Shown here piece by piece: positions 8,601-15,185 of a DNA stretch of 50,934 nucleotides. The notes under the pieces were generated by a model. The model saw only the letters and a program-made list of their open reading frames with translations, searched no databases and was not told the origin of the DNA. How positions within the stretch are numbered: position 1 is the stretch's first letter; the number at the start of each line of letters is the position of its first letter. Origin of the DNA: Candidatus Pararuminococcus gallinarum (GTDB lineage Bacteria; Bacillota; Clostridia; Oscillospirales; Ruminococcaceae); the NCBI GenBank assembly GCA_904419775.1, contig CAJFSX010000004.1:1-50934 (forward strand), read 5' to 3'. Position numbers and translations under genes: made by a program.

Positions 8601-10595
8601 GACGTGCTCAAGCTCAGTGTTTCCGATCCGGCTATTGCCACCAAGGTGCTCATCGACGGCACCCACTATAACGATTATGTCAACGGCTACTACGCGGGGA
8701 ACATGACCAACTTCATCAACATGGGCACGGCGGAGAACATCCAGGTGCGCATCGCCCAGCCGGGCGAGACCATCACCGCCCAAACCCTGGCCGACGTCTC
8801 CCTCCTTGTCATCTCCGCGCCGCTGAAATATACCAGCGACTACACAGGTGAGGCCACGATCAGCACCTTTGAGGACGAGTTTATCAATGTGGTGCGGGAT
8901 TACGTCCAGGGCGGAGGCACCGTCATTGTCTGCGGCCTGGCGGACTATCAGGACGCCAACAGCGGAGTGCCCTATACCACCTACGAGCAGGTCAACAAGC
9001 TCCTGGCCGCCATTGGCACCACCATGCGGGTCAACGACGACGAGCTCATCGACCAGGAGGAAAACGGGGGACAGCCCTACCGCCTCTATTTCGACGACTT
9101 TAACACCGAAAGCAGCGATCCTATCGTTCAGCAGGTCCTCTCCGGCGTGGTGGAATCCGGCTTGGCCTACAGCTCCTACTCCGGTTGCTCCATTGCGGTG
9201 GGCAGCGGCGAGCCCATTGTTTTCGGACATGAGGGCACCTATTCCATCAACAGCAAAAATCCCGCCCAGGGACACAGCAAGCCTGTGCTGAGCTACTCCG
9301 ATCCCTACGACCCGGAAAGCGCCGTGGTGCAGAAGGGCGACGTTGTCGCCATGGCCACCGAAGGGGTGGGGGAAGGCCGGGTATTCCTCTCCGGCACCGT
9401 CTTCTGCTCCAACTTTGAGGTGGCGGCTGAAGATCAGGTCAGCTACTCCAACGGCATTATCGCCCAGAACATCCTGTCCATGGTGCAGAAGCAGCCTGAA
9501 ATCAGCACCATCCAGGAGGCCAGGGCCGGCGCCGACGGGGAGGTATTTACCGTCGTCGGCACCGTGGCCAACGGCACCGCAGAAAGCGGCAACGCCTTCT
9601 TTAACACCATCTACATCCAGGATGATGAGGGCAACGGCATCAATGTCTTCCCCATCGACGACAACACCATCCGCCGGGGCGACCAGGTGATGGTCACCGG
9701 CTCCATCAGCGAATATATCGGGGACAAGCAGCTTTCCGCCATCAATGTGACGGTGCTGGAAGGCAGCAAAAACGTGGTCATTACCGATGTTACCACCAAA
9801 GAGGCCAACGACTATGACGCTAACTTCGGCATGCTGGTCCGGGTGGAAGGCACCGTGCAGAGCGTGAAGCTGGCCGGCGGCATTGTAGAAAGCATTGCGC
9901 TGGTAGATGAAAGCGGCGAAAGCTGCCGGGTCTTTGTGGATGGCTATATCGATTACTCCAATGACGCCTCCCAGCCCCTGGAAGACTTTGTCAAGGAGGG
10001 AGCTACCATCTCCGCCGTAGGATTTGTTTCCCACGACGCCGAAGGCAACCGCCTCCGGGTCCGTGACCGCTCCGAGATCCAGCCGGCGGAAGCGGCTTTG
10101 CAGGTAACCGTCACCACCACCCACGGCACCGCATCCTACACCCAGGCGCCGGTGGCAGGGGAGGACTTCACCGCCACCCTGATCCCGGATGAGGGCTACA
10201 AGCTGCCCCAGCAGGTGCAGGTTCTGGTGGAGGGCGCAGAGCTCCCATCTGAAGGCTATGCCTATGACCCGGCCACAGGAGCCCTTACCGTTTACGGCGC
10301 TTATGTCACCGGCGACATAGAGCTGATCGCCGACTTTGTCCAGGATACCCAGGGCGGCCAGGAAGGCGGCGGCAGCCAGGACGGCAAGCCCTCCATCCCC
10401 GGCCACACCCAAGACGGGAATATCACCTTCCCCGACGGGACGACAGAGAACAACGGCTCCACCGGCGGCAAGGAAAGCCCCCAGACAGGAGACAGCCAGA
10501 ATATCCTTCTGGTGGCCCTTCTTCTGGCGGCAAGCGGCGCCGCCCTTGTGGCTCTGACAGTATCCCAGCGCAGAAAAGCGGGACAGAACCGGTAG
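5661..10595 (+). CDS. Giant cell-wall-anchored PHP-domain (CehA-like) surface protein
   Basis: 1644 residues, exported: a signal peptide of about 31 residues ends at AFAA. Domains in order, by eye: a beta-rich domain (32-175), a chitobiase/hexosaminidase C-terminal-like module (about 185-275), a carbohydrate-binding-like beta domain (280-420), a second such module (430-525), and a PHP metallohydrolase domain (about 528-790). The PHP domain has metal-ligand motifs HAHTNLSDG, LTDHSN and NNQDNH. Beta-sandwich domains follow, then a ThuA/GATase1-like Rossmann segment (about 990-1270), two OB-fold-like modules (about 1280-1470), a repeat domain, and a Gly/Gln-rich wall spacer. The C-terminus is SPQTGD, a hydrophobic helix and RRK, a sortase signal of the (S/P)PxTG kind. 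It likely hydrolyses an extracellular phosphoester or glycan-linked substrate; the real substrate is unknown. AAAGGAGG precedes the start. Confidence 0.92.
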   Translation: MKTKNGLKRVVSLVLVMLMLLSLVPTAAFAAGTGEYHKIAGSDDFTTGEYVMMVDTGYAVGPMDGTWVSAVALTPDGDTVTNPATAVVEITVSGTSAKIKLSDGKFIAPEGGNNNGINEGEYDWTWTETDGKFVFSGTGDDTVYLASNRASDNKFRGYKQTTATNNPGGYPHEFTLYKLEEGGSGEVTVAAPSANPQAGAVAEGTSITLSTTTTGAQIYYTLDGSDPADSGNPSRQLYGDGNKPVISAACTLKAVAVLDGVYSAVQTLQYTIEEGGIPLEDGDKVVIYAPAYNKALSSQKTGFYNVGVDIEVSGDTVTGFGDTEVWTVVKNGDGTYSFQQNGQNIGLAESYSSMDLGAVNDDWEVTALPNGTYNIRNTVRDNYMEWYADYNNWSSYNSSSAATDDQFQLQFYKVTGEITDPDAPEVEGLQVEASPKSGASVEAGQKITLSAADGAQIYFTMKTDGTEPEDPDVTKPELQYTAPIEIENTPAKDQPVIIKAVAYIPAVDETPAQTGEVITFTYKAPMELGDYQLYFGQLHAHTNLSDGTGTVEQAYDHASKVENLDFLALTDHSNSFDNDGGVHLGDTNAESLSSEWAEGRQGARDITARESGTFVGLYGFEMTWSGGAPGHINTFNSEGFESRNYAPYKKGDNYEVLQAYYDTLNENPETISQFNHPGDTFGDFMDFSLYDPVVDNQITLIEVGNGEGAIGSSGYFPSYGYYTRALDKGWHVAPTNNQDNHKGNWGDSNTARSVVLATDLSEEAIYDAMKNYRVYATEDNDLSILYSLNGNAMGSILDDQDEVDIQVSIIDPTDTAGTTKVEVIVNGGQTLAEQTFEGGSAELSFDNLPATYGYYYLRITQADKNIAVTAPVWVGESMNAGVSKTASDVALPIKGDEINISSQIYNNLSEDMTVTSLTYTMEGQEEPFHTADVSQIGDAGVVGARTSDTYAFPYTVTQAGGFNINVQMKATIGGEEFTFTDVLKLSVSDPAIATKVLIDGTHYNDYVNGYYAGNMTNFINMGTAENIQVRIAQPGETITAQTLADVSLLVISAPLKYTSDYTGEATISTFEDEFINVVRDYVQGGGTVIVCGLADYQDANSGVPYTTYEQVNKLLAAIGTTMRVNDDELIDQEENGGQPYRLYFDDFNTESSDPIVQQVLSGVVESGLAYSSYSGCSIAVGSGEPIVFGHEGTYSINSKNPAQGHSKPVLSYSDPYDPESAVVQKGDVVAMATEGVGEGRVFLSGTVFCSNFEVAAEDQVSYSNGIIAQNILSMVQKQPEISTIQEARAGADGEVFTVVGTVANGTAESGNAFFNTIYIQDDEGNGINVFPIDDNTIRRGDQVMVTGSISEYIGDKQLSAINVTVLEGSKNVVITDVTTKEANDYDANFGMLVRVEGTVQSVKLAGGIVESIALVDESGESCRVFVDGYIDYSNDASQPLEDFVKEGATISAVGFVSHDAEGNRLRVRDRSEIQPAEAALQVTVTTTHGTASYTQAPVAGEDFTATLIPDEGYKLPQQVQVLVEGAELPSEGYAYDPATGALTVYGAYVTGDIELIADFVQDTQGGQEGGGSQDGKPSIPGHTQDGNITFPDGTTENNGSTGGKESPQTGDSQNILLVALLLAASGAALVALTVSQRRKAGQNR

Positions 10596-10668
10596 CTTTT
10601 CCAAGGGGATATCCCGTGAAATAAAAAGACCGGGGACAGGATAGCCTGCCGCCGGCAAAGATAAAGAC

Positions 10669-10697
10669 AGGAGGCACGAAACCGTGCCTCCTCTTTT
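10669..10697 (+). terminator. Terminator of the PHP surface protein gene
   Basis: AGGAGGCACG and CGTGCCTCCT form a 10-bp stem with a four-base loop at 10669-10692, followed by CTTTTT. Confidence 0.92.
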
Positions 10698-10863
10698 TAT
10701 ATGGGGTGGTTAGGGCAAACAAGGTATCATAGAAACAGGAAAATATTTACCTAAAATTTACCTAAACCTGAAACAATAATGGTTTCCCGTTACTTTTATT
10801 ACATGTATAATACGCCATCAAAGTGATGTAAGTAGAAAATTTTTTAGTTTTTTTATTGATTGG

Positions 10864-10896
10864 CCCCGGTTTGAGAAAACAGGGACCGTATTCTAT
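10864..10896 (+). promoter_or_regulatory. Putative SigI-type promoter of sigI-rsgI
   Basis: CCCCGGTTT (10864-10872), 13 bases, then CCGTA-TTCTAT (10886-10896), ending about 20 bp before the sigI start. The same elements with identical spacing occur before the RsgI-like lipoprotein gene at 12540. A C-rich -35 and a CGWA-type -10 are what is known for SigI promoters in clostridia, so autoregulation is inferred. A separate sigma-A-like TATAAT is present at 10806-10811. A TTACCTAAA direct repeat (10747, 10758) further upstream has no assigned role. Confidence 0.7.
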
Positions 10897-10915
10897 ATAA
10901 GGGGGGATCTGCTGT

Positions 10916-11641
10916 ATGAATAGTGAGCACACAATCATCCAACAGGTCGACGAGGCAAAAGGGGATGTACAGGCGGCGGACCGGCTCATCAGCAGCTACC
11001 TGCCCTTTATCAAGGCGGAAACAGCCAAGTTTTTAAAGCGGCCGCCGATAGAGGGGCAGGACGATGAACTGAGCATCGCTATGATGGCCTTCCACGAGGC
11101 CATCGGCAGCTATTCACGGACTCGCGGGGCTTTTCTCAAATACGCGGGAATGCTGATCCGAAGCCGTCTCATCGATTACAGCCGGAGGAACCGGCGGCAT
11201 GACGGCGTCATCTCCCTGGATACGCCCCAGGGGGAGGACGATGTCACCATTGGGGAGACACTGGCGGATCAACGGGATCATCATGAGGAAATGATGCAGC
11301 GCGACGCCACCCGGGAGGAAATTTTTCATCTCAGCAGCCAGATGGCGGAGTTTGGAGTTAGCTTGACCGACGTGGCGGCCAACTGCCCCAAACAGCAGCG
11401 GACGCTCGAGGCCTGCCGGAAGGCCCTGCAATACGCCCGGGAGAACCCGGAATTATTGGAGGACCTTCTGGGGACGCGGCGATTGCCCATCAGCCGGCTG
11501 TCGGAGGGTAGCGGTGTAGAAAGAAAAACCTTGGAGCGGCACCGCAAATATATGATTGCCCTGCTGCTGATCTATACCAATGGGTATGAAATCATCCGAG
11601 GGCACTTAAAGCAGGTGATGAAAGGAGTGGCAGTGAGATGA
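10916..11641 (+). CDS. sigI: RNA polymerase sigma factor SigI
   Basis: A 241-residue alternative sigma factor of the SigI group. In Bacillus it responds to heat; in cellulolytic clostridia it responds to extracellular polysaccharide sensed through its cognate RsgI. Region 2 is recognisable (FLKYAGMLIRSRLIDYSRRNRR with the preceding ELSIAMMAFHEAIGSY). The C-terminal part (VSLTDVAANCPKQ..., SGVERKTLERHRKYMIALL) carries the distinctive SigI DNA-binding region rather than a standard region 4. The start has a GGGGGG-type ribosome binding site. Its stop overlaps the rsgI start (ATGA), the usual arrangement for a sigma factor and its membrane anti-sigma factor. The promoter resembles one before 12622, suggesting autoregulation. 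Confidence 0.95.
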   Translation: MNSEHTIIQQVDEAKGDVQAADRLISSYLPFIKAETAKFLKRPPIEGQDDELSIAMMAFHEAIGSYSRTRGAFLKYAGMLIRSRLIDYSRRNRRHDGVISLDTPQGEDDVTIGETLADQRDHHEEMMQRDATREEIFHLSSQMAEFGVSLTDVAANCPKQQRTLEACRKALQYARENPELLEDLLGTRRLPISRLSEGSGVERKTLERHRKYMIALLLIYTNGYEIIRGHLKQVMKGVAVR

Positions 11642-12513
11642 GTTATCTGGTAATGGAATGCCACCCTGGATATGCCGTTCTTCTGGATGAAGAGGGCCGC
11701 TTTTTCAAAGCGGCCAATCTCCAGTATGAAGTAGGCCAAAGGGTATATGACCCGGTGCTGATGCGGGAAGAGCCGCAAAAACAAAGCCATACCATCCGAT
11801 GGATTGGTAGCGCTGTGGCGGCCATTGCGGCATGCCTGCTGTTGGTTTTCGGTATTGGCTACTATCAGAATTATTTACAGCCCTACTCCTCCATCTATTT
11901 GACCATCAACCCGGAGGTGCAGATGGATCTGAACCGGCAGGGAACGGTTGTAGAGCTGACCGGGACCAATGAAGACGGAGAAAAGCTGTTGGAAGGCTAT
12001 GACGGCAAGGGCAAAGATAAGGTCACTGTAGCCGATGAACTCATTGACCGGGCCATTGCTATGGGATTTTTGTCGGAAGGAGGTCAAATCTCCTTCTCCA
12101 TTGACTCCCCCGATGAGGCCATGTTCCAGGAGTACGGCATGCAGCTGCGCACCCAGGTAGAGGAATATCTGGACGGACGGATGACGGTGATGATCGAAAT
12201 CGTCAACTACCAAAACGGCCAGGGGGAGGAAGCGCCGGAGGAAGTGTCAACCACCACGCCGCTGGTCACGACAACCCCGCCGGCTACAACCACCACGCCG
12301 CCCCAAACAACTCCCAGCACCACCCCGGCGGCTCCGCCCCCCGCAACCTCCCAAAGCACCGGCTACGGCAATACGGATTATGGGCCGGACAGCGACGGTG
12401 ATTCCGGATACAGCCCGGGGAGCGACAACGGGTCAGATGACAGCGGCTATGACGATGATGACAACGATGATGGCGGCGATTCCAACTATGATGATGAAGA
12501 GGATGACGACTAA
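11638..12513 (+). CDS. rsgI: RsgI-type membrane anti-sigma-I factor
   Basis: 291 residues, single-pass. The cytoplasmic N-terminal RsgI domain (MSYLVMECHPGYAVLLDEEGR, about residues 1-45) would hold SigI. One membrane helix follows (about 60-80). The ectodomain (85-190) contains the RsgI-family core with SIYLTINPEVQMDLNRQG and a helical part. A Thr/Pro linker (about 200-240) leads to an acidic Asp/Gly/Ser/Tyr-rich tail (NTDYGPDSDG and a terminal DDEEDDD). Unlike many clostridial RsgI proteins, there is no folded carbohydrate-binding module, so the tail may itself be the wall-contacting or sensing part. Its NTDYGPDSDG motif recurs as the repeat of the next gene product, tying the two together. 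Confidence 0.93.
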   Translation: MSYLVMECHPGYAVLLDEEGRFFKAANLQYEVGQRVYDPVLMREEPQKQSHTIRWIGSAVAAIAACLLLVFGIGYYQNYLQPYSSIYLTINPEVQMDLNRQGTVVELTGTNEDGEKLLEGYDGKGKDKVTVADELIDRAIAMGFLSEGGQISFSIDSPDEAMFQEYGMQLRTQVEEYLDGRMTVMIEIVNYQNGQGEEAPEEVSTTTPLVTTTPPATTTTPPQTTPSTTPAAPPPATSQSTGYGNTDYGPDSDGDSGYSPGSDNGSDDSGYDDDDNDDGGDSNYDDEEDDD

Positions 12514-12539
12514 ATATTTAAAAAATTTTTTCTGTACGA

Positions 12540-12572
12540 CCCCGGTTTTTTGGCAGGCCTTCCGTAGTCTAT
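12540..12572 (+). promoter_or_regulatory. Putative SigI-type promoter of the lipoprotein/VTC/CotH operon
   Basis: CCCCGGTTT (12540-12548), 13 bases, CCGTA-GTCTAT (12562-12572). It matches the sigI promoter element in both boxes and in exact spacing, while the sequence between differs. The transcript would have a ~45-nt leader before the start at 12622. Confidence 0.7.
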
Positions 12573-12621
12573 GAGTGTAAGGTGAAAACCACACGATAAT
12601 AACTGAGAGGAGCAATCAATT

Positions 12622-13794
12622 ATGAAGTTGAGAAGAAAAGTTTTAGCAGCGGTCTCTTCCCTGGCTGTCCTGGCGGCAGTCCTTCTGGCCGGATGCGCCA
12701 CCCAACCAGCGGAGGGCAATGCCCTGAAGGAAACAGGAATCCTGACCTTAAGCGTCAACCCGGAAATCCAGATTGAGTACAACAAAGAAGGCAGGGTTAC
12801 CGCCCTGTCCGGACAGAATGAGGATGGCAAAGGCATTGTGGCCTCCTATCAAGACTATATCGGAAAAGATTGCAGTGAAGTTCTTCAGGATTTGATTGTT
12901 GAAATCAATGAGGCCGGCTATTTTGTAGAGGATGTTGACGGCAACCAAAAGAACATTGTCCTGCAGCTGGAACCTGGTTCTGTGCTTCCAAGCAGCGACT
13001 TTTTGGCCAATATGAGCGCCAGCACCCAGGATGCGGTGAAGGGACTGCGCCTTTCCTCTGGCATTGTGACCATTGACGACGACGATTACGACCCAGCCTA
13101 TGTCAAAGATGGAGGAGAATCTCCCTATATTACCCTGGAAAAGGCAAAAGAAATCGCGTTGACCCAGGCCAATGTCAGCGCAGCCGATGCTGTGTTTGAA
13201 GATAAGGAGTTTGACCACGACGACGGTACGCCGGTGTTTGAACTGGAATTCGTGGCAAACGGCGTCGAATATGAGTATGATGTCCACGCCGTAACCGGGA
13301 AAATCCTCCGGGCGGAACACAAGACCGGCAGCATTCCCGCCAATGGTACGGCGGGCTACAACGACACCGACTACGGTCCTGGAAGCGACGGCGTCACCGA
13401 TTACACTGACACCGACTATGGCCCCGGAAGCGACGGCGTCACCGATTACAACGACACTGACTACGGCCCCGGAAGCGACGGCGTCACCGATTATAACGAT
13501 ACCGACTATGGTCCCGGAAGCGACGGCGTCACCGATTACACTGACACCGACTACGGCCCCGGAAGCGACGGCGTCACCGATTACACTGACACCGACTACG
13601 GCCCCGGAAGCGACGGCGTCACCGATTACAACGACACCGACTACGGCTCCGGAAGCGACGGCGTTACCAATTACGGGAATAGCAACTATGACGACGGGGG
13701 CACCACCAATTATGGCAACTCCGGTTATGGGAACAGCAACTATGACGATGGCGGCAGCAATTACGACGATGGGGATTCCGGCTATGACGATTGA
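12622..13794 (+). CDS. Lipoprotein with RsgI-like ectodomain, PepSY-like domain and 15-residue repeats
   Basis: 390 residues. The signal peptide ends in the lipobox LLAGC with Cys 25, so it should be lipidated and held on the outer face of the membrane. Residues 38-105 (TLSVNPEIQIEYNKEGRV and on) are clearly related to the RsgI ectodomain, but there is no cytoplasmic anti-sigma domain. Residues about 170-232 (ITLEKAKEIALTQA..., YEYDVHAVTGKILRAE) are PepSY-like. Then come seven repeats of DTDYGPGSDGVTDY(T/N) and a tail rich in NYDDGG. It is probably SigI-dependent. The following VTC gene overlaps it by 11 bp, so it belongs to the VTC-DUF4956-CotH operon. It could be a sensor accessory or a decoy for RsgI, or a substrate of the CotH kinase; none is proven. 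Confidence 0.85.
   Translation: MKLRRKVLAAVSSLAVLAAVLLAGCATQPAEGNALKETGILTLSVNPEIQIEYNKEGRVTALSGQNEDGKGIVASYQDYIGKDCSEVLQDLIVEINEAGYFVEDVDGNQKNIVLQLEPGSVLPSSDFLANMSASTQDAVKGLRLSSGIVTIDDDDYDPAYVKDGGESPYITLEKAKEIALTQANVSAADAVFEDKEFDHDDGTPVFELEFVANGVEYEYDVHAVTGKILRAEHKTGSIPANGTAGYNDTDYGPGSDGVTDYTDTDYGPGSDGVTDYNDTDYGPGSDGVTDYNDTDYGPGSDGVTDYTDTDYGPGSDGVTDYTDTDYGPGSDGVTDYNDTDYGSGSDGVTNYGNSNYDDGGTTNYGNSGYGNSNYDDGGSNYDDGDSGYDD
13363..13677 (+). repeat. Seven 45-bp in-frame tandem repeats
   Basis: Units start every 45 bp from 13363 to 13633 and encode DTDYGPGSDGVTDY plus T or N; the last unit is slightly diverged (GSGSDGVTNY). DNA identity between units is very high, implying recent expansion or homogenisation. 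Copy number is likely variable between strains. Confidence 0.95.
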
Positions 13795-14482
13795 CCCATC
13801 CAAAGGGCGCGGCCTGCGTCATGAGCTGAAGCACCAGATCAACCTGCGGGAAGATCTGGTGCTTTCCCAAAGGCTGCGCAAGCTCTTTCCCCATGACCAG
13901 CACGGGGGAGCAGACGGCAGCTACCGGGTCACCAGCCTCTATTTTGACACCCCTTATGACACCGCCCTGCGGGAAAAACTAGACGGGGTCAGCCGGAGAG
14001 AAAAATTCCGTCTGCGGTATTATGGAAGGGATACTTCTTTTATCCGGTTGGAAAAGAAGACCAAGGAACAAGGACTGTGCGGTAAGCACAGCGCCCGCAT
14101 GACACCGGAGCAGGTGGCGCGGCTGCTGGCGGGGGAGGACAGGTTCCTTTTAGATGCCGGCGACCCGCTGCTTGCGGAGTTTTATAGCAAGCTGCGGGGA
14201 GAGGGCCTGGGCCCCAAGACCGTGGTCTGTTATGACAGAGAGGCGTTTTTCTATGGCCCCGGCAATGTGCGGATTACCTTGGACCGAAATATCCGCTCTG
14301 GACTGGGGAATACCGATTTTCTCAATCCGGACCGGTTCCATTTGAAGGTGCTGGAGGAGATTACGGTGCTGGAGGTCAAATATGACGCCTTTTTGCCGGA
14401 TCTTGTCCGCATGGCGGTACAGGTGCCCGGCAGGCAGGCGGCATCCTGCTCCAAATATGCCCTGTGCCGGCGGTTTGACTAA
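13784..14482 (+). CDS. VTC-domain protein (polyphosphate-polymerase-like), copy 1
   Basis: 232 residues, cytoplasmic. It has the VTC tunnel-domain pattern: an N-terminal RHELKHQI, YRVTSLYFDTPYDTA, the basic strand KFRLRYYGRD, RLEKKTK, VVCYDREAFF, RITLDRNIRS and a C-terminal VLEVKYDAFLPD. In yeast Vtc4 this beta tunnel polymerises polyphosphate from ATP; bacterial stand-alone copies are generally uncharacterised. The start at 13784 is inside the end of the lipoprotein gene (11-bp overlap). An upstream extension in the same frame would only read the repeats out of frame. It is followed by DUF4956 and CotH genes, the same trio as at 28.3-31.2 kb. Confidence 0.9.
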   Translation: MTIDPSKGRGLRHELKHQINLREDLVLSQRLRKLFPHDQHGGADGSYRVTSLYFDTPYDTALREKLDGVSRREKFRLRYYGRDTSFIRLEKKTKEQGLCGKHSARMTPEQVARLLAGEDRFLLDAGDPLLAEFYSKLRGEGLGPKTVVCYDREAFFYGPGNVRITLDRNIRSGLGNTDFLNPDRFHLKVLEEITVLEVKYDAFLPDLVRMAVQVPGRQAASCSKYALCRRFD

Positions 14483-14509
14483 AGAGAAAAGTGGAGGGAG
14501 ATCGGCATT

Positions 14510-15181
14510 ATGACCTTTCAGGATATTTTTAAGTCCAGCTTTCTTGAGAATATAACCGGTGTTTCCATGCTGGATATGGGCATCGCTCTCGTTCTGGCCT
14601 TTTTGTTAGGACTGTTTATCTTTTTTATTTACAAAATGAGCTACAGCGGCGTCATGTATTCTATGAGCTTTGGAGTGACCTTGGTGGCCCTATCCCTTAT
14701 TACCGTTCTTCTTATGATGGCGGTGGTCAGCAACGTGGTGCTTTCCCTGGGCATGGTGGGCGCCCTGTCCATTGTCCGGTTTCGCACCGCCATTAAAGAG
14801 CCCATGGACATTGCTTTTTTGTTCTGGTCCATTGCGGTTGGGATTGTACTGGCGGCTGGTCTGATCCCTCTGGCGGTATTCGGCAGCCTTTTTGTAGGGA
14901 TCGTGCTGGTTGTTTTTGCCCGCAAAAAGACGGTGGATGCCCCCTATATTTTGGTGCTCCACTGTGAGAATGGCCAGGTCGAGGCGCAGACCAAGGCGTT
15001 TCTGCAATCCCAGGTGGCGCGGCTGAACCTAAAGAGTAAAAGCATGGAAAACGGTATGGTGGAATTAAACTACGAAGTCCGGTTAAAGGACGACAACAGC
15101 GCTTTTATTAATGAACTGGAAGCAATGGCTGGCGTTTCCAGGGTGGTGCTGGTCTCTTATAACGGCGACTACATGGGATAA
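14510..15181 (+). CDS. DUF4956 membrane protein, copy 1
   Basis: 223 residues. Four membrane helices lie in the first ~140 residues, and a cytoplasmic ACT-like or ferredoxin-like domain in the last 80. The family signature SLGMVGALSIVRFRTAIKEP is intact. The function is not established. Its constant companionship with VTC and CotH genes here suggests a membrane complex in which polymer synthesis or phosphate transfer is coupled to the envelope. GGAGGG precedes the start, and it ends 4 bp before the CotH gene. The paralogue at 29780 keeps the same signature. Confidence 0.9.
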   Translation: MTFQDIFKSSFLENITGVSMLDMGIALVLAFLLGLFIFFIYKMSYSGVMYSMSFGVTLVALSLITVLLMMAVVSNVVLSLGMVGALSIVRFRTAIKEPMDIAFLFWSIAVGIVLAAGLIPLAVFGSLFVGIVLVVFARKKTVDAPYILVLHCENGQVEAQTKAFLQSQVARLNLKSKSMENGMVELNYEVRLKDDNSAFINELEAMAGVSRVVLVSYNGDYMG

Positions 15182-15185
15182 GGCG

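Noticed and set aside
7359..10658. A 1099-codon open frame on the minus strand opposite the PHP surface protein gene
   Set aside because: It follows from the GC-rich codon use of the plus-strand gene (few stop codons antisense). The translation is Val/Gly/His-rich with no domain, and there is no ribosome binding site. The plus-strand frame has signal peptide, domains and sorting signal.
13343..13783. N-terminal extension of the VTC gene through the repeats
   Set aside because: It reads the 45-bp units in a second frame (Thr/Pro/Ala-rich). The VTC family start and the overlap with the lipoprotein stop fit the ATG at 13784.
12748..13803. A 351-codon minus-strand frame over the lipoprotein repeats
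   Set aside because: Antisense of a 45-bp in-frame repeat; Val/Gly/Ala-only low-complexity translation.
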